Below, one piece after another: positions 37,020 through 47,471 of a stretch of DNA of 64,000 bases (position 1 is its first letter; the number at the start of each line of letters is the position of its first letter). Location of the stretch: contig NZ_MRUL01000011.1 in NCBI RefSeq assembly GCF_002006995.1, positions 1 to 64,000 on the forward strand, in the 5' to 3' direction. The translations under genes and the position numbers were made by a program. The stretch is from Izhakiella australiensis. GTDB lineage: Bacteria > Pseudomonadota > Gammaproteobacteria > Enterobacterales > Enterobacteriaceae. Under the pieces are notes generated by a model. It was not told the origin of the DNA. It saw only the letters and a program-made list of their open reading frames with translations, and did no database searches.

Positions 37020-37733
37020 ATGCAAAAGCAAGCTGAGTTGTATCGCGGCAAGGCGAAAACCGTATACAGCACCGAAAATCCGGATCTGCTGATACTCGAA
37101 TTCCGCAATGATACGTCAGCAGGCGACGGCGCGCGTATTGAGCAGTTTGATCGCAAGGGCATGGTGAACAACAAGTTCAATTACTTCATTATGAGCAAGC
37201 TGGAGCAGGCGGGTATCCCGACCCAAATGGAAGCCCTGCTGTCCGATAATGAAGCGCTGGTCAAAAAACTGGAGATGGTGCCGGTTGAATGCGTTGTTCG
37301 CAATCGCGCGGCGGGATCGCTGGTAAAACGGCTTGGCGTCGAAGAAGGCATCCTGCTGGATCCGCCGCTGTTCGATCTGTTTTTGAAAAATGATGCGATG
37401 CACGATCCGATGATCAATGAATCATACTGTGAAACGTTTGGCTGGGTGAGTAAAGCGCACCTAGCTCGCATGCGTGAGCTTACCTATAAAGCCAATCAGG
37501 TGCTGAGTAAGCTGTTTGATGATGCCGGTCTTATTCTGGTGGACTTCAAACTGGAGTTCGGCCTGTTCAACGGCGAAGTGGTGCTGGGTGACGAATTCTC
37601 CCCGGACGGCGCGCGCCTGTGGGATAAGCAAACGATGGATAAGATGGATAAAGACCGTTTCCGCCAGAGCCTTGGCGGCGTAATTGAAGCCTACGAAGAG
37701 GTTGCTCGCCGTCTCGGTGTTAGCCTCGATTAA
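37020..37733 (+). CDS. purC: SAICAR synthase PurC
   Basis: 237-residue enzyme that joins aspartate to CAIR in purine synthesis, the same length as in E. coli. It begins [18 protein letters not shown]. Also seen are [11 protein letters not shown], the conserved [18 protein letters not shown] and LVDFKLEFG. An ATG at 36978 is in frame, but the start at 37020 with GGAG upstream fits the family. It sits between the bamC terminator and its own strong hairpin, so it is a single-gene unit. Confidence 0.98.
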   Translation: MQKQAELYRGKAKTVYSTENPDLLILEFRNDTSAGDGARIEQFDRKGMVNNKFNYFIMSKLEQAGIPTQMEALLSDNEALVKKLEMVPVECVVRNRAAGSLVKRLGVEEGILLDPPLFDLFLKNDAMHDPMINESYCETFGWVSKAHLARMRELTYKANQVLSKLFDDAGLILVDFKLEFGLFNGEVVLGDEFSPDGARLWDKQTMDKMDKDRFRQSLGGVIEAYEEVARRLGVSLD

Positions 37734-37741
37734 TGTTTTTC

Positions 37742-37771
37742 CGGCGCCCGATATCCGTCGGGCGCCGCTTT
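37742..37771 (+). terminator. Terminator after purC
   Basis: CGGCGCCCGA (37742-37751) and TCGGGCGCCG (37758-37767) form a 10-base stem with a six-base loop, followed by CTTTT. Confidence 0.85.
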
Positions 37772-37863
37772 TCCCGCCTGCCGCGCTGGTTTTAACCCAC
37801 ACTCCCGACTAAAATCCATTTTATTTGCTCAAGATTATGACTAAGCATTGATGGAGAAAATCT

Positions 37864-38715
37864 ATGCGCTGGAGAGGCCATCGCGAAAGCGACAATGTTG
37901 AAGACCGCCGCGATCAACCCACCGTGGGCGGTGGCCGAATGCGCATTCCGCGAGGCAAGGGCGGCTTAATCATATTAGCTATCGTCATCATCGCCGGCTA
38001 TTACGGCTACGATCTGACGCCGCTGCTAACGGGAGATTCGACCTCGCTGAGCGCGCCCAGCCAGCAGAGCGGCAACCCCGCGCGCGATGACGAAGCGGCC
38101 AAATTTACCTCGGTGATATTTGCGTTCACCGAAGATACCTGGCAGAAGCTGTTTAATCAGATGGGCAAAACCTGGCAGGCTCCCACCCTGGTGATGTATC
38201 GCGGCGTAACGCGCACCGCTTGCGGTAGCGGGCAGGCGGCGATGGGGCCGTTCTACTGCCCGGCGGACAGTAAAGTCTATATCGATCTCTCATTTTACGA
38301 TGAAATGAAAAACAAACTGGGGGCCGGCGGTGAGTTTGCTCAGGGCTACGTTATCGCCCATGAAGTCGGCCATCACGTACAAAAACTGCTCGGCATCGAA
38401 CCCAAAGTGCGTCAGATGCAGCAGGGGGTCAGCCAGACCCAGGCAAACCAGCTGTCGGTGAAAATGGAGCTGCAGGCGGATTGCTTCGCTGGCGTGTGGG
38501 GTCACTACATGCAGCAGCAGGAGATTCTGGAGCCGGGCGACTTGCAGCAGGCGCTGAATGCCGCGGAGGCGATTGGCGATGACCGACTGCAACAGCGTGG
38601 TCAGGGCCGGGTGGTGCCTGATAGCTTTACTCACGGCACTTCCCAGCAGCGCTACAGCTGGTTCAAACGCGGCTTTGACAGCGGTAACCCGGCTGATTGT
38701 AATACCTTCCGGTGA
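37864..38715 (+). CDS. ypfJ: Predicted zinc metallopeptidase YpfJ
   Basis: 283-residue protein of the neutral zinc metallopeptidase family. A charged cytoplasmic N-terminus ([16 protein letters not shown]), one membrane helix (about 34-49) and a periplasmic catalytic domain with HEVGH at 166-170 are present. The distal Glu/Asp region [12 protein letters not shown] provides the likely third zinc ligand. GGAG lies 9 bases before the ATG. Its stop overlaps the tmcA start, a coupling also seen in E. coli. Biological target unknown. Confidence 0.93.
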   Translation: MRWRGHRESDNVEDRRDQPTVGGGRMRIPRGKGGLIILAIVIIAGYYGYDLTPLLTGDSTSLSAPSQQSGNPARDDEAAKFTSVIFAFTEDTWQKLFNQMGKTWQAPTLVMYRGVTRTACGSGQAAMGPFYCPADSKVYIDLSFYDEMKNKLGAGGEFAQGYVIAHEVGHHVQKLLGIEPKVRQMQQGVSQTQANQLSVKMELQADCFAGVWGHYMQQQEILEPGDLQQALNAAEAIGDDRLQQRGQGRVVPDSFTHGTSQQRYSWFKRGFDSGNPADCNTFR

Positions 38716-40709
38716 ACCGGCTTTCACAACTTAGCGCCGACATGTCCGCCTGTGGCATCCGCCGGCTGGCGGTGCTGAGCGGCGAAGCCCTGTGGTGTTT
38801 GCAGCAGGCGTTATGCTGGCAGCAACGCTTACCAGGGGACTGGCTATGGGTGGGCGAATCGGCGCCGTCGGCGCTGCATTGCCCGCCAGGCAAGCTGCGA
38901 ACGCTGCTGGGGCGAGAGTTTCATCATGCGGTGTTTGACGCCCGCGATGGTTTTCATGCGGAGGCGTTTGCGGCGCTGACAGGGACATTACGCGCTGGCA
39001 GCTGGCTGCTGTTGCTGCTGCCTCCTCTGGAGGACTGGGACGCACAGCCCGATAACGATTCGCTGCGCTGGAGCGAACAGCCCCGGCCCATCGCAACCCC
39101 GAATTTTACCCGCCACATCGGCCGCCTGCTGTCCGACCCGCAGCTGCTGCTGCATCAGCAGGGGCAGCCGCCGCGCTGGCCGGATAACGGCGCTTTCCCC
39201 CGCTGGCAAAGCAGCGATCGGCAGCAGCAGGCGCTCTGCCAGCAGCTGCTCGCCAGCCCGCCGGGCATCAGCGTGCTGACCGCCGGTCGCGGACGCGGGA
39301 AGTCGGCGCTGGCGGGCATGCTGGCCCAGCGCTGGCCAGGGGTATGCTGGGTGACGGCGCCAGCCAAAGTCTCAACCGAGGTACTGTCTGCTTTTGCCGG
39401 CGATCGTTTTCAGTTTATCGCCCCCGACAGGCTGCTGGCATTATCCGATGCCGGCTCGCCGCCTGAGGGTGACTGGCTGCTGATTGATGAGGCTGCCGCC
39501 ATCCCCGCGCCGCTGTTGAGGCAGCTGATAGCGTTGTTTCCCAGGGTTTTATTGACCACCACCATTCAGGGCTATGAGGGCACCGGCCGCGGTTTCGTCC
39601 TCAAATTCTGCGCCTCGCTGCCGGCGGTACGGATGCTGACGCTTGACCAGCCGCTGCGCTGGGCAATCCATGATCCGCTGGAACGCTGGCTGACGCAGGC
39701 GCTGATCTTTGCCGAACCGCAACTAGCTCGCAGCGAAGGTGAATTACGCTGGTCCAGCTTGCAACCGCAGGACTGGGCGAATTCACCGGCGCGGCTGAGT
39801 CAGCTCTATCAGCTGCTGTGCAGCGCCCACTACCGCACCTCGCCGCTCGATCTGCGCCGCATGATGGACGCGCCGGGACAGCATTTCAGCCTGGTGATGC
39901 AGCAGGATCAGGTACAGGGCGGCCTGTGGCTGGTGGAAGAGGGCGGCCTTGATAGTGCGTTAGCGGACAGCATCTGGGCAGGGCGGCGGCGGCCTGCGGG
40001 CAACCTGGTCGCACAGTCGCTGGCCGCCCATGCCGGATTGCGTGACGCCCCCCGGCTCAGGGCGCGGCGCATCAGCCGCATCGCCGTCGCGCCCGCGCTA
40101 CGCAGACGGGGCGTTGGCCGCCAGCTGGTTGCGCTGGCGCTACAGGAGGCGCGCGAGTGTGCGTATATTTCTGTCAGCTTTGGCTATACCGCCGAGCTGT
40201 CGGCCTTCTGGCAGGCGTGTGGTTTTCAGCTGGTGCGTATCGGCAGCGTGCGTGAGGCCAGCAGCGGCTGCTATGCCGCGATGGCGCTGCGGCCGTTAAC
40301 TCCGCCAGGCCAGCGATTGGTTGCCCGGGCTCGCCAGCGGTTTAACGATGAGCTGGGCTGGCTGCAGGAAATTATCGATGAACCGGCGCTTGAAGCGATA
40401 GCGCGCTGCGAACGCGCGCCGGACCGCCAGGACTGGCTGGAGTTAGCCGGCTTTGCTTTTGCGCTGCGCCCTTTTGAAGCCACGCGGGCGGCGCTGGGGC
40501 GCCTGTTATTGCACAGTCCGGCGCCGATGCCGCTGCTGCGCGCGGCTATCTTACAGCATCAGTCGTCGCAGGCGCTCTGCCAGCAGTTTGCCTTAAGCGG
40601 CCGCCGTCAGCTGATGGCGCGCTGGCGCGAGGAGGCTGCCAGTGGTTTATACTCACTGGATGCCTCTGAAGCAGAATCCCAGCGGCGTCAGCTTCCCTTG
40701 TTGCAATAA
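38712..40709 (+). CDS. tmcA: tRNA(Met) cytidine acetyltransferase TmcA
   Basis: 665-residue enzyme that makes N4-acetylcytidine at the wobble base of elongator tRNA-Met, using acetyl-CoA and ATP. RNA-helicase-like module with Walker [14 protein letters not shown] (about residues 190-200) and Walker [11 protein letters not shown]. The GNAT acetyl-CoA loop [16 protein letters not shown] lies near 460. A GTG start at 38712 overlaps the ypfJ stop (GTGA). Length is near E. coli TmcA (671). Confidence 0.95.
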   Translation: MNRLSQLSADMSACGIRRLAVLSGEALWCLQQALCWQQRLPGDWLWVGESAPSALHCPPGKLRTLLGREFHHAVFDARDGFHAEAFAALTGTLRAGSWLLLLLPPLEDWDAQPDNDSLRWSEQPRPIATPNFTRHIGRLLSDPQLLLHQQGQPPRWPDNGAFPRWQSSDRQQQALCQQLLASPPGISVLTAGRGRGKSALAGMLAQRWPGVCWVTAPAKVSTEVLSAFAGDRFQFIAPDRLLALSDAGSPPEGDWLLIDEAAAIPAPLLRQLIALFPRVLLTTTIQGYEGTGRGFVLKFCASLPAVRMLTLDQPLRWAIHDPLERWLTQALIFAEPQLARSEGELRWSSLQPQDWANSPARLSQLYQLLCSAHYRTSPLDLRRMMDAPGQHFSLVMQQDQVQGGLWLVEEGGLDSALADSIWAGRRRPAGNLVAQSLAAHAGLRDAPRLRARRISRIAVAPALRRRGVGRQLVALALQEARECAYISVSFGYTAELSAFWQACGFQLVRIGSVREASSGCYAAMALRPLTPPGQRLVARARQRFNDELGWLQEIIDEPALEAIARCERAPDRQDWLELAGFAFALRPFEATRAALGRLLLHSPAPMPLLRAAILQHQSSQALCQQFALSGRRQLMARWREEAASGLYSLDASEAESQRRQLPLLQ

Positions 40710-40791
40710 ATCCAACAACATCATCAAATTTTTGCGCATTTTCACCCTGGCTGAGTGGCGTATAGTCATCAGCAGCACACAGGAGAAAATC

Positions 40792-41493
40792 ATGAAACAG
40801 CAACACATCATCGTTCAACGGCCCGCAGAACCGCCGGTGCAGCTTTTTCTGCTGTTTCACGGCCAGGGCGAAAACCCGGCACAGATGGCCAGCGCAGTGG
40901 GCAATGGGTTTGCCCGCTCTTTTCCGCAGGCGCTGGTGGTGAGCATCGGTGCGCCGCGTCCCTGCGGCAGCGCAGAGGGGCGCCAATGGTATTCAACCCG
41001 CGACATGACCCAGCAGGATCGGCAGCAGCGGGTTGATGACGCGCTGGCGCCATTTATCGCTACTGTGCGCGACTGGCAGCATGAAAGCGGACTGGGACCA
41101 CAGGCCACGGCGCTGGTCGGTTTCTCTCAGGGAAGCATTATGGCGCTGGAAGCGGTAAAACAGCATGACGATCTTGCTGCCCGGGTCGTGGCGTTCAGCG
41201 GGCGCTATGCTGAGCTGCCGCAGCAGGCGAGCCAGCAAACCACCATCCATCTGATTCACGGCGATAATGACGAAATGGTGCCGCTCGCCCATGCGGTTGC
41301 CGCGCAGGAGCAGCTAACGGTCCTCGGCGGCGATGTGACGCTGGATATTATTGATGACCTGCCTCATGCCATTGATGAACGCGGCATGCAGCGGGCGTTG
41401 GATCATCTGCATCACACCATTCCGCGCCGTTACTTTGAAGAGGCAATGAGCGGCAGCACGCCGGGTGATGCGGATGTGGTGACCTTTATCTGA
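40792..41493 (+). CDS. ypfH: Serine hydrolase/esterase YpfH
   Basis: 233-residue alpha/beta hydrolase of the carboxylesterase/phospholipase family. The nucleophile Ser112 is in GFSQGS, the Asp in HGDNDEMVPL (about 160) and the His in DLPHAID (about 195). Family HGQGEN motif near residue 23. ATG 40792 has AGGAG five bases upstream. E. coli YpfH is similar in length and place, with esterase activity on short acyl esters. Physiological role unknown. Confidence 0.93.
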   Translation: MKQQHIIVQRPAEPPVQLFLLFHGQGENPAQMASAVGNGFARSFPQALVVSIGAPRPCGSAEGRQWYSTRDMTQQDRQQRVDDALAPFIATVRDWQHESGLGPQATALVGFSQGSIMALEAVKQHDDLAARVVAFSGRYAELPQQASQQTTIHLIHGDNDEMVPLAHAVAAQEQLTVLGGDVTLDIIDDLPHAIDERGMQRALDHLHHTIPRRYFEEAMSGSTPGDADVVTFI

Positions 41494-41499
41494 TTAGCT

Positions 41500-41537
41500 C
41501 CGGTTACAGCGTGCTGCAAGCAGAGCGCTGTAACCGG
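41500..41537. terminator. Bidirectional terminator between ypfH and ypfN
   Basis: CCGGTTACAGCG (41500-41511) and CGCTGTAACCGG (41526-41537) form a perfect 12-base stem with a 14-base loop between converging genes. Confidence 0.8.
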
Positions 41538-41546
41538 GGCCGTATA

Positions 41547-41735
41547 TCAGGGCTTTTTCGGCCAGTCGTCATCGTCATCCCATTTGGCATTATTATCCCG
41601 GTGGGGCGGTAGTTTGGGCCGGTTTTCCATATATTTCTTCGGATCTATACGCTTCAAATCTTTGTAGACGTTAATCAGCACGCCGACCATCAGTACGATA
41701 ATAATTACCCACCAGTATTCTTTTAGCCATTCCAT
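41547..41735 (-). CDS. ypfN: Small membrane protein YpfN (UPF0370)
   Basis: 62 residues: one N-terminal membrane helix ([19 protein letters not shown], residues 6-24) and a soluble tail ending in an acidic run DDDDDW then PKKP. It matches E. coli YpfN in size and start (MEWL.EYWW). It is followed upstream by dapE in the same direction with a 22-base gap, the conserved order. Function unknown. Confidence 0.93.
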   Translation of the reverse strand: MEWLKEYWWVIIIVLMVGVLINVYKDLKRIDPKKYMENRPKLPPHRDNNAKWDDDDDWPKKP

Positions 41736-41757
41736 ATTGTCTCCTCAGGCGTGCGTA

Positions 41758-42885
41758 TCAGGCGATTAACTGCTCCATTATGCGCTGGTACATGCGGCTG
41801 AGCAGCTGCAGGTCAGCCGCTTTTACACATTCATTTATTTTATGAATTGTGGCATTTACCGGCCCCAGCTCGACCACCTGCGCGCCCATGCGGGCGATAA
41901 AGCGGCCGTCCGATGTACCGCCATTAGTCAGTAGCTGCGGCTTGTTTTCAGTATAGTGTGCAATGGCGTTTACTACCGCATCGACCAGCTTACCGCGATC
42001 GGTCAGGAAAGGCTGGCCGGAGAGTTTCCAGCTTATGCTGTAAGGCAGCTGATGTTTTTCCAGCATGGCTTCCACCTGAGAGCGGATCAGCGCATCGGTT
42101 AGCTCGGTACTAAAACGGAAATTAAATTGCAGATACAGATCGCCCGGAATCACGTTGTTGCTGCCGGTGCCGGCATGAACGTTGGCAATTTGCATGCTGG
42201 TTGGCGGGAAAAACGCGTTGCCGCTATCCCATTCGGTGTTCACCAGCTCCAGCAGAAAAGGGGCTGCGCGATGTACGGGGTTATCCGCAAGATGGGGATA
42301 AGCAACGTGCCCCTGCACGCCGTGAATAGTTACCTCGGCGGTTATGGAGCCGCGACGGCCATTTTTTACCACATCGCCGACCGTTTCGGTGCTGGAAGGC
42401 TCGCCGACCAGGCAATAGTCCAGCCGTTCGCGGCGCGCCATCAGCGCTTCGACGACTTTTACCGTGCCGTCTGCCGCGCTGGCCTCTTCATCGGAGGTGA
42501 TTAAAAAGGCCAGCCGACCGCGGTGGTCAGGATGGGCGGCGACAAAGCGCTCTGCTGCAACCACCATTGCGGCCAGCGAGCCTTTCATATCTGCCGCGCC
42601 GCGGCCAAATAGCATTCCGTCGCGGATGGATGGCTCAAACGGCGGCGAGATCCAGCGGGCTTCATCACCGGTTGGCACGACGTCGGTATGGCCGGCAAAC
42701 GCCAGGGTTTCTCCCTGACCACGCCAGGCCCAGAAATTGTGCGTTGCGCCAAAAGGCATCGGCTCAACGGTGAAACCCAGCGCCTGCAGGCGGGAAATCA
42801 TGATTGCCTGGCATCCGGCATCATCAGGGCTAAGGGAGGGGCGGCGAATCAGCTGCTGTGCCAGCTCAATGACCGGACAAAACAT
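41758..42885 (-). CDS. dapE: Succinyl-diaminopimelate desuccinylase DapE
   Basis: 375-residue zinc hydrolase of the M20 family, late step of lysine/diaminopimelate synthesis. Zinc ligands and catalytic residues are His66 and Asp68 (AGHTDVVP), Asp99 (GAADMKG), Glu133-Glu134 (TSDEEASA) and a C-terminal His in ATIHKINE. Length matches E. coli. It starts 2 bases after the yffB stop, so yffB-dapE-ypfN is one operon. Confidence 0.97.
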   Translation of the reverse strand: MFCPVIELAQQLIRRPSLSPDDAGCQAIMISRLQALGFTVEPMPFGATHNFWAWRGQGETLAFAGHTDVVPTGDEARWISPPFEPSIRDGMLFGRGAADMKGSLAAMVVAAERFVAAHPDHRGRLAFLITSDEEASAADGTVKVVEALMARRERLDYCLVGEPSSTETVGDVVKNGRRGSITAEVTIHGVQGHVAYPHLADNPVHRAAPFLLELVNTEWDSGNAFFPPTSMQIANVHAGTGSNNVIPGDLYLQFNFRFSTELTDALIRSQVEAMLEKHQLPYSISWKLSGQPFLTDRGKLVDAVVNAIAHYTENKPQLLTNGGTSDGRFIARMGAQVVELGPVNATIHKINECVKAADLQLLSRMYQRIMEQLIA

Positions 42886-42887
42886 AA

Positions 42888-43247
42888 TCAGCGGTTCTCC
42901 TGAATAAAAGTCGTATAGCTCCGGGCATCGAAGCCCAACAGCATTGCGCCGTTGTCGGCCAGTAAAAGTGGACGTTTTATTAAGGCCGGATGGGTCAGCA
43001 TCAGTTTTGCGGCGCTTTGCTCATCCTTAATGCTGCCACGCGTAGCCTCATCGAGCGTCCGCCAGGTCGTACCGCGGGTGTTCAGCAGCGCCTGGTAGCC
43101 CAGCTGCGCAATAAAGCGGTTCAGCAGCGCGCTATCCAGACCATCCACGCGGTAATCATGAAACGGTGCCTCAATCTGCTGTTCTTGCAGAAAACGGCGC
43201 GCTTTTTTTACCGTATCGCAGTTTTTGATGCCATAAATTTTAAGCAT
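42888..43247 (-). CDS. yffB: ArsC/Spx-family protein YffB
   Basis: 119-residue thioredoxin-fold protein of the ArsC-like family. The single Cys is in [16 protein letters not shown] (residue 10), with the LIKRPLLL segment carrying the conserved Arg near 93. In E. coli it precedes dapE, as here. Arsenate reduction is not established for this group; glutathione-dependent thiol chemistry has been proposed. First gene of the operon. Confidence 0.95.
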   Translation of the reverse strand: MLKIYGIKNCDTVKKARRFLQEQQIEAPFHDYRVDGLDSALLNRFIAQLGYQALLNTRGTTWRTLDEATRGSIKDEQSAAKLMLTHPALIKRPLLLADNGAMLLGFDARSYTTFIQENR

Positions 43248-43378
43248 TTTTCCCTATTTCCTTGTTAAAAACGGGGCCATAATTCAGATGATGACCTGCA
43301 TCAATGCACCAGTTTACAGCGGATGCATTCTTATGACAGCAGGTAAAATGTCGCGACCACAGACAGGAGGCAGGAAAC

Positions 43379-43573
43379 ATGAATTATATGAAAGATTCAG
43401 CGGCGCACCTGGTGCAGGAAACCCAGTCAGCCATCGTGATTAAGCGGGTTAAGGGCAGCCGTTGCGATCGCTTTAATCAGATAGTGGAAGCGGTGCTGGC
43501 CGAGCATCCGGAAGCGAAAACCCATATTGACAGCGAGAGCGGCGGCTACGACACCATCGTGGTGGCTAAGTAA
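43379..43573 (+). CDS. Small hypothetical protein, 64 aa
   Basis: An ORF with a strong ribosome site (AGGAGGCAGG about 6 bases before the ATG), divergent from yffB. The product is mixed charged, with no signal peptide or membrane helix: a short N-terminal helix, then SAIVIKRVKGSRCDRFNQIVEAVLAEHP in two stretches and a C-terminal DTIVVAK strand, suggesting a compact alpha/beta fold. I do not recognise it, and E. coli has no gene here. Good start signal and codon pattern support expression. Function unknown. Confidence 0.6.
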   Translation: MNYMKDSAAHLVQETQSAIVIKRVKGSRCDRFNQIVEAVLAEHPEAKTHIDSESGGYDTIVVAK

Positions 43574-43727
43574 GCTTTACCAGGCTGGCAGCAATGGCAT
43601 ATGCGGCGACGCGCGCAAATCCGCAGTAGGTCCATGGGACAACAGCTGAACTGTGCTTCAGTACGCAAATTGATTGAATATTGGTTAAACCGATGTTATC
43701 GAGAGGTCAAAATCAGTTCTTTTTGTA

Positions 43728-43745
43728 TAAGAATAGTCTTATAAT
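43728..43745 (+). promoter_or_regulatory. ypfM promoter overlapped by an RcsB-box-like palindrome
   Basis: A perfect -10 TATAAT is at 43740-43745, 27 bases before ypfM. Overlapping it, TAAGAATAGTCTTA (43728-43741) matches 12 of 14 positions of the RcsAB box TAAGAATATTCCTA and is part of a 7-base inverted repeat, TATAAGA and TCTTATA (43726-43743). An overlap with the -10 would suit repression. The -35 is weak. The rest of 43574-43725 shows no gene. Confidence 0.5.
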
Positions 43746-43772
43746 GCAGCCATGCTAACAACGAGGTGCATT

Positions 43773-43832
43773 ATGATTGAAATTGAACTGGGGAACTGGA
43801 AAGATTTCATCGAAGCTATGCTGCGTAAGTAG
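43773..43832 (+). CDS. ypfM: 19-aa small protein YpfM
   Basis: The ORF of 19 codons starting MIEIELGNWKDFIE is nearly identical to the verified E. coli small protein YpfM and lies in the same place, beside acrD. GAGGTG stands 5 bases before the ATG. It is amphipathic, with Trp, Phe and Leu on one face. Function unknown. A hairpin with T-rich tail follows about 50 bases later. Confidence 0.92.
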   Translation: MIEIELGNWKDFIEAMLRK

Positions 43833-43885
43833 CATTGGCCCAGGGGAAACCCGGCAAACGGAACGTCGGAAAATACAGAATAATA

Positions 43886-43917
43886 AATGGCAGCCAGCGG
43901 GCTGCCATTTTGTTTTC
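43886..43917. terminator. Terminator between ypfM and the acrD-like gene
   Basis: AATGGCAGCC (43886-43895) and GGCTGCCATT (43900-43909) pair around a four-base loop, followed by TTGTTTT on the plus strand. It ends ypfM transcripts and may serve the converging RND gene. Confidence 0.85.
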
Positions 43918-43944
43918 AGCGCTAAACCGGCGCCCTCTCAGGGG

Positions 43945-46900
43945 CTAATGGTCATCAGATTTCGCGCCCTGCGAGGTCGAATCAGGGGCTTCGTTTGGCT
44001 GGTGGCCGGGCGCAGAAGCAAGCGCTGACGGCGTATGTTTCAGCGGAAAGCGCTTTCTGACCAGCATAAAAAACAGCGGAACAAAAAAGATTGCCAGTAG
44101 CGTAGCAGCGAGCATGCCGCCAAGTACGCCGGTACCGACTGCGTGCTGGCTATTCGATCCCGCGCCGCTGGCCAGCGCCATCGGCAACACGCCGAAGCCA
44201 AACGCCAGCGATGTCATGATAATCGGCCTTAATCGCTGGCGCGCAGCCTGTAACACCGCATCCATCAGGGTTATTCCCTGGCGGTTCATGCTGTTGGCAA
44301 ACTCAACGATCAGAATGGCGTTTTTGGCGGTCAGGCCAATCACTGTTAATAGCCCCACCTGAAAGTAAACATCGTTATCCAGCCCGCGCAGCCAGGTGGC
44401 AATCAGGGCGCCGAAAACCCCGAGCGGCACCGCCAGCATGACGGAAAAGGGAATTGACCAGCTTTCATACAGGGCCGCCAGACAAAGGAAAATAACCAGC
44501 AGCGACAGGGCGTAAAGCGCAGGCGCCTGCGAGCCGCTCAGGCGCTCCTGATAAGAGGCGCCGGTCCACTGTAAACCAAAGCCATCCGGTAGCTGTGCTG
44601 CCAGCTGCTCCATCACACTCATCGCCGTTCCGGAACTGGTTCCTGCTGAAGGTTCGCCGATAATTTCGACCGACGGGTAACCGTTGTAGCGCTCCAGACG
44701 CGGCGATCCGCTTTCCCAGCGGGAAGTGGCGAAGGCGCTGAACGGCACCATCTGGCCGCTGGCGTTGCGGACATACCATTTATTGATGTCGTCAGGCAGC
44801 ATGCGATATTCCGCCGCCGCCTGCACGTAGACTTTTTTAGTGCGCCCGCGATCGAGGAAGTCATTAACGTAGCTGGAGCCCCAGGCGGTGGTCAGCGTAT
44901 CGTTGATATCGGCAATGGATATTCCCATCGCCTGCGCTTTACGCTGGTCTACGTCAATTTGTAGCTGCGGGCTGTCATCCAGTCCGTTATGACGTACCCG
45001 GGTCAGATTGGGATTATTGCTGGTCAGCTCCAGCAGCTTATCCCGCGCCTGCATCAGCGCCTCATGCCCTAAACCGCCGTGATCCTGCAATTCCAAATCG
45101 AAGCCGGACGCGCTGCCCATGCCGCTTATTGCCGGTGGGCTACTGGCGATGACCCGCGCTTCGTTAATGCTGCGAAAGTACCTGGTCGCGCGTTCGATAA
45201 TGGCAAAAGAGCTGTTGTCGCTGCCGGGACGATCCTCCCAGTTTTTAAGGCGGACAAACAGCCGCGCCACGTTCTGCCCGTTACCGCCTGGTCCGGCACC
45301 CACGGTGGCAAAAACCGACTCAACGTTCTGCTTTTCGCGCAGCATGTAGTAGTTTTCTACTTTCTCCACCACCTTCAGGGTTTGATTCATGGTGGAACCT
45401 GGCGGTAATTGTACCTGGGTCATAAATACGCCGCGATCTTCCAACGGCAGAAAGCCGCCGGGCAGGCGCATAAACAGAAAAATCAGCACGCCAATCAGCG
45501 CCAGATAAAGCAGCAGCCAGCGGCCCGCTTGGTGCAGCATCCCGGCGACGCTGCTCTGATAGCGATCCGCATTGCGATTGAATTGACGGTTGAACCAGCC
45601 AAAAAAGCCTTTGCGGCTGTGGTTGTGGCCCGCTTGCACCGGCTTGAGCAGCGTGGCGCACAGGGCTGGCGTCAGGATCATTGCCACCAGAACGGACAGC
45701 GCCATGGCGGAAACAATAGTGACCGAAAACTGGCGATAAATTTCACCTACCGTGCCGCCAAAGAAAGCCATGGGCACGAATACCGCTGACAGCACCATCG
45801 CGATACCCACCAGCGCGCCCTGAATCTGGCTCATCGATTTACGCGTGGCATCCCGTGGCGAGAGGCCCTCTTCGCTAATAATACGTTCGACGTTTTCCAC
45901 CACGACAATGGCATCGTCTACCAGCAAGCCGATGGCCAGCACCATGGCGAACATGGTCAGCGTATTAATGCTGAATCCGCTGGCATCGAGAATGGTAAAG
46001 GTACCGAGCAACACCACAGGCACGGCAATCGTCGGGATAAGCGTTGCGCGAAAATTCTGCATAAACAGGTACATCACGCCGAAGACCAGCACGATTGCTT
46101 CAATCAGCGTTTTGACAACGTCTCTGATCGAGGCCTTAACAAACGGTGTCTCTTCATAAGCAACGCGGGCTTGCAGCCCGTGCGGAAAATAGTGTGAAAG
46201 CTCTTCAACCCGCTGGCGCACCCGCTTATCGGTTTCCACCTCATTGGCGCCATCCGCCAGCTTGATACCCAGCCCGGAGGCGGTTTGTCCGTTATAGCGG
46301 GTAATATAGTTGTAACTTTCCGCCCCCAGCGCGATGGTTGCCACATCGCCGAGCGTCACCAGCGAACCGTCCTGGGCGACCTTCAGGGTTATCTGGCGAA
46401 ACTGCTGCGGGGTTTGTAGCAAAGACTGGGCATTGACCGTTGCGTTGAGCGCCTGCTGATTAGTTTGCGGCAGGCCACCAAGCTGACCGACGGCGACCTG
46501 GGTATTTTGCGCTTTTACGGCGTTAACCACGTCGGCGGTGGTCAGCGCATATTTAATCAGCTTATCGGGGTCGAGCCAGATACGCATTGCATACTGCGAA
46601 CCATACTGGTCGATCTCGCCCACGCCGTTAATGCGGCTTAGCGGGTCCTGGACGTTACTGGCGATATAGTCGGCGATGTCCTGGCGGCTCATACTGCCGT
46701 CGGTAGACACAAAGCCAAACATCAGGATGTTGGTATCGCCCACCTTTTTCACCGTTACACCCTGTGACTGAACGGCCTGAGGCAGGCGCCGCAGCGCGGT
46801 ATTGAGCTGATTTTGTACCTGCTGCAACGCTTCGTTAGGGTCGGTGCCGGCGGCGAAAGTCAGTGAAATGGTGGCCTGACCGGTATTGTTGCTTTGCGAG

Positions 46901-47136
46901 GACATATACAGCAAATTATCAATGCCGGTCATATTTTGTTCAATGGTTTGCGTCACCGTATTATCTACGGTTTTAGCCGATGCGCCGGGGTAAGTTGTGG
47001 TTATACGTACGTGGGGCGGTGCAATATTGGGATATTGTTCAACGGGCAGGCTGGTTATCGCCAGGGTGCCTGTCAGGCAGAGCAATATAGCCAGCACCCA
47101 GGCAAAGATGGGGCGATCGATAAAAAAATTCGCCAT
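43945..47136 (-). CDS. acrD: AcrD-like RND efflux transporter, copy 1
   Basis: 1063-residue inner-membrane proton-driven drug pump of the HAE1 family. Start [23 protein letters not shown], proton-relay Asp pair in [18 protein letters not shown] (about 407-408), Lys in [13 protein letters not shown] (about 940) and twelve membrane helices with two periplasmic loops. It stands next to ypfM, where E. coli has acrD, and like it has no membrane-fusion gene beside it, so it probably uses AcrA and TolC from elsewhere. The C-terminal tail after KRFPLK is longer than in AcrD. A close paralogue lies immediately upstream. Confidence 0.93.
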   Translation of the reverse strand: MANFFIDRPIFAWVLAILLCLTGTLAITSLPVEQYPNIAPPHVRITTTYPGASAKTVDNTVTQTIEQNMTGIDNLLYMSSQSNNTGQATISLTFAAGTDPNEALQQVQNQLNTALRRLPQAVQSQGVTVKKVGDTNILMFGFVSTDGSMSRQDIADYIASNVQDPLSRINGVGEIDQYGSQYAMRIWLDPDKLIKYALTTADVVNAVKAQNTQVAVGQLGGLPQTNQQALNATVNAQSLLQTPQQFRQITLKVAQDGSLVTLGDVATIALGAESYNYITRYNGQTASGLGIKLADGANEVETDKRVRQRVEELSHYFPHGLQARVAYEETPFVKASIRDVVKTLIEAIVLVFGVMYLFMQNFRATLIPTIAVPVVLLGTFTILDASGFSINTLTMFAMVLAIGLLVDDAIVVVENVERIISEEGLSPRDATRKSMSQIQGALVGIAMVLSAVFVPMAFFGGTVGEIYRQFSVTIVSAMALSVLVAMILTPALCATLLKPVQAGHNHSRKGFFGWFNRQFNRNADRYQSSVAGMLHQAGRWLLLYLALIGVLIFLFMRLPGGFLPLEDRGVFMTQVQLPPGSTMNQTLKVVEKVENYYMLREKQNVESVFATVGAGPGGNGQNVARLFVRLKNWEDRPGSDNSSFAIIERATRYFRSINEARVIASSPPAISGMGSASGFDLELQDHGGLGHEALMQARDKLLELTSNNPNLTRVRHNGLDDSPQLQIDVDQRKAQAMGISIADINDTLTTAWGSSYVNDFLDRGRTKKVYVQAAAEYRMLPDDINKWYVRNASGQMVPFSAFATSRWESGSPRLERYNGYPSVEIIGEPSAGTSSGTAMSVMEQLAAQLPDGFGLQWTGASYQERLSGSQAPALYALSLLVIFLCLAALYESWSIPFSVMLAVPLGVFGALIATWLRGLDNDVYFQVGLLTVIGLTAKNAILIVEFANSMNRQGITLMDAVLQAARQRLRPIIMTSLAFGFGVLPMALASGAGSNSQHAVGTGVLGGMLAATLLAIFFVPLFFMLVRKRFPLKHTPSALASAPGHQPNEAPDSTSQGAKSDDH

Positions 47137-47274
47137 GAAGTAATCCGCTCCCGATGCATGCCAGCACGTAAAGCGCCGTTGTTAACCGTCAGGCCACACA
47201 GCGTCTTATCAGTTATAAAAAGCAACCTAAGTAATTACTCTACCTGTTGAATTATTGTAAATAGTGAAGAAATT

Positions 47275-47302
47275 AAGAAGAAAGTGTAAGCGATCGTGGC
47301 AA
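47275..47302 (-). promoter_or_regulatory. Conserved upstream element, RND copy 1
   Basis: AGAAGAAAGTGTAAG (47276-47290), then ATCGTGG and AA, recurs almost unchanged upstream of the second RND gene at 50747-50773. It is about 140 bases before the start. It may be a duplicated promoter or regulator site. No known box fits well. Confidence 0.45.
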
Positions 47303-47433
47303 CCGGCGCCACGGCCGGGCGGGCCGCGTCACTCAGTGGAAACGGCGTGCTGCAACACGCCGGTGTGGAAGGCGACGTAGCCCGGCGATCCTGAGGCTAT
47401 TTTTCATCGCCACTATTGGCAGAGTGGTGTCAG

Positions 47434-47457
47434 CCCGGCGATCACGCGATCGCCGGG
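47434..47457. terminator. Hairpin downstream of RND copy 2
   Basis: CCCGGCGATC (47434-47443) and GATCGCCGGG (47448-47457) form a perfect 10-base stem with an ACGC loop, 14 bases beyond the stop of the leftward gene. No T-run follows. Confidence 0.5.
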
Positions 47458-47471
47458 GCCGTCAGCCGCTA

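Larger units (their letters stand above)
47137..47471. other. Intergenic region between the two RND genes
   Basis: 335 bases without a gene. They contain the control region of copy 1, including an element shared with copy 2 (47275-47302), and a hairpin just past the copy 2 stop (47434-47457). Several GC-rich imperfect repeats built on CCCGGCGATC lie between 47380 and 47457. Confidence 0.6.

Noticed and set aside
43777-44028. 83-codon plus-strand ORF overlapping ypfM in another frame
   Set aside because: It spans the terminator hairpin and the end of the RND gene; ypfM in the correct frame explains the start signals.
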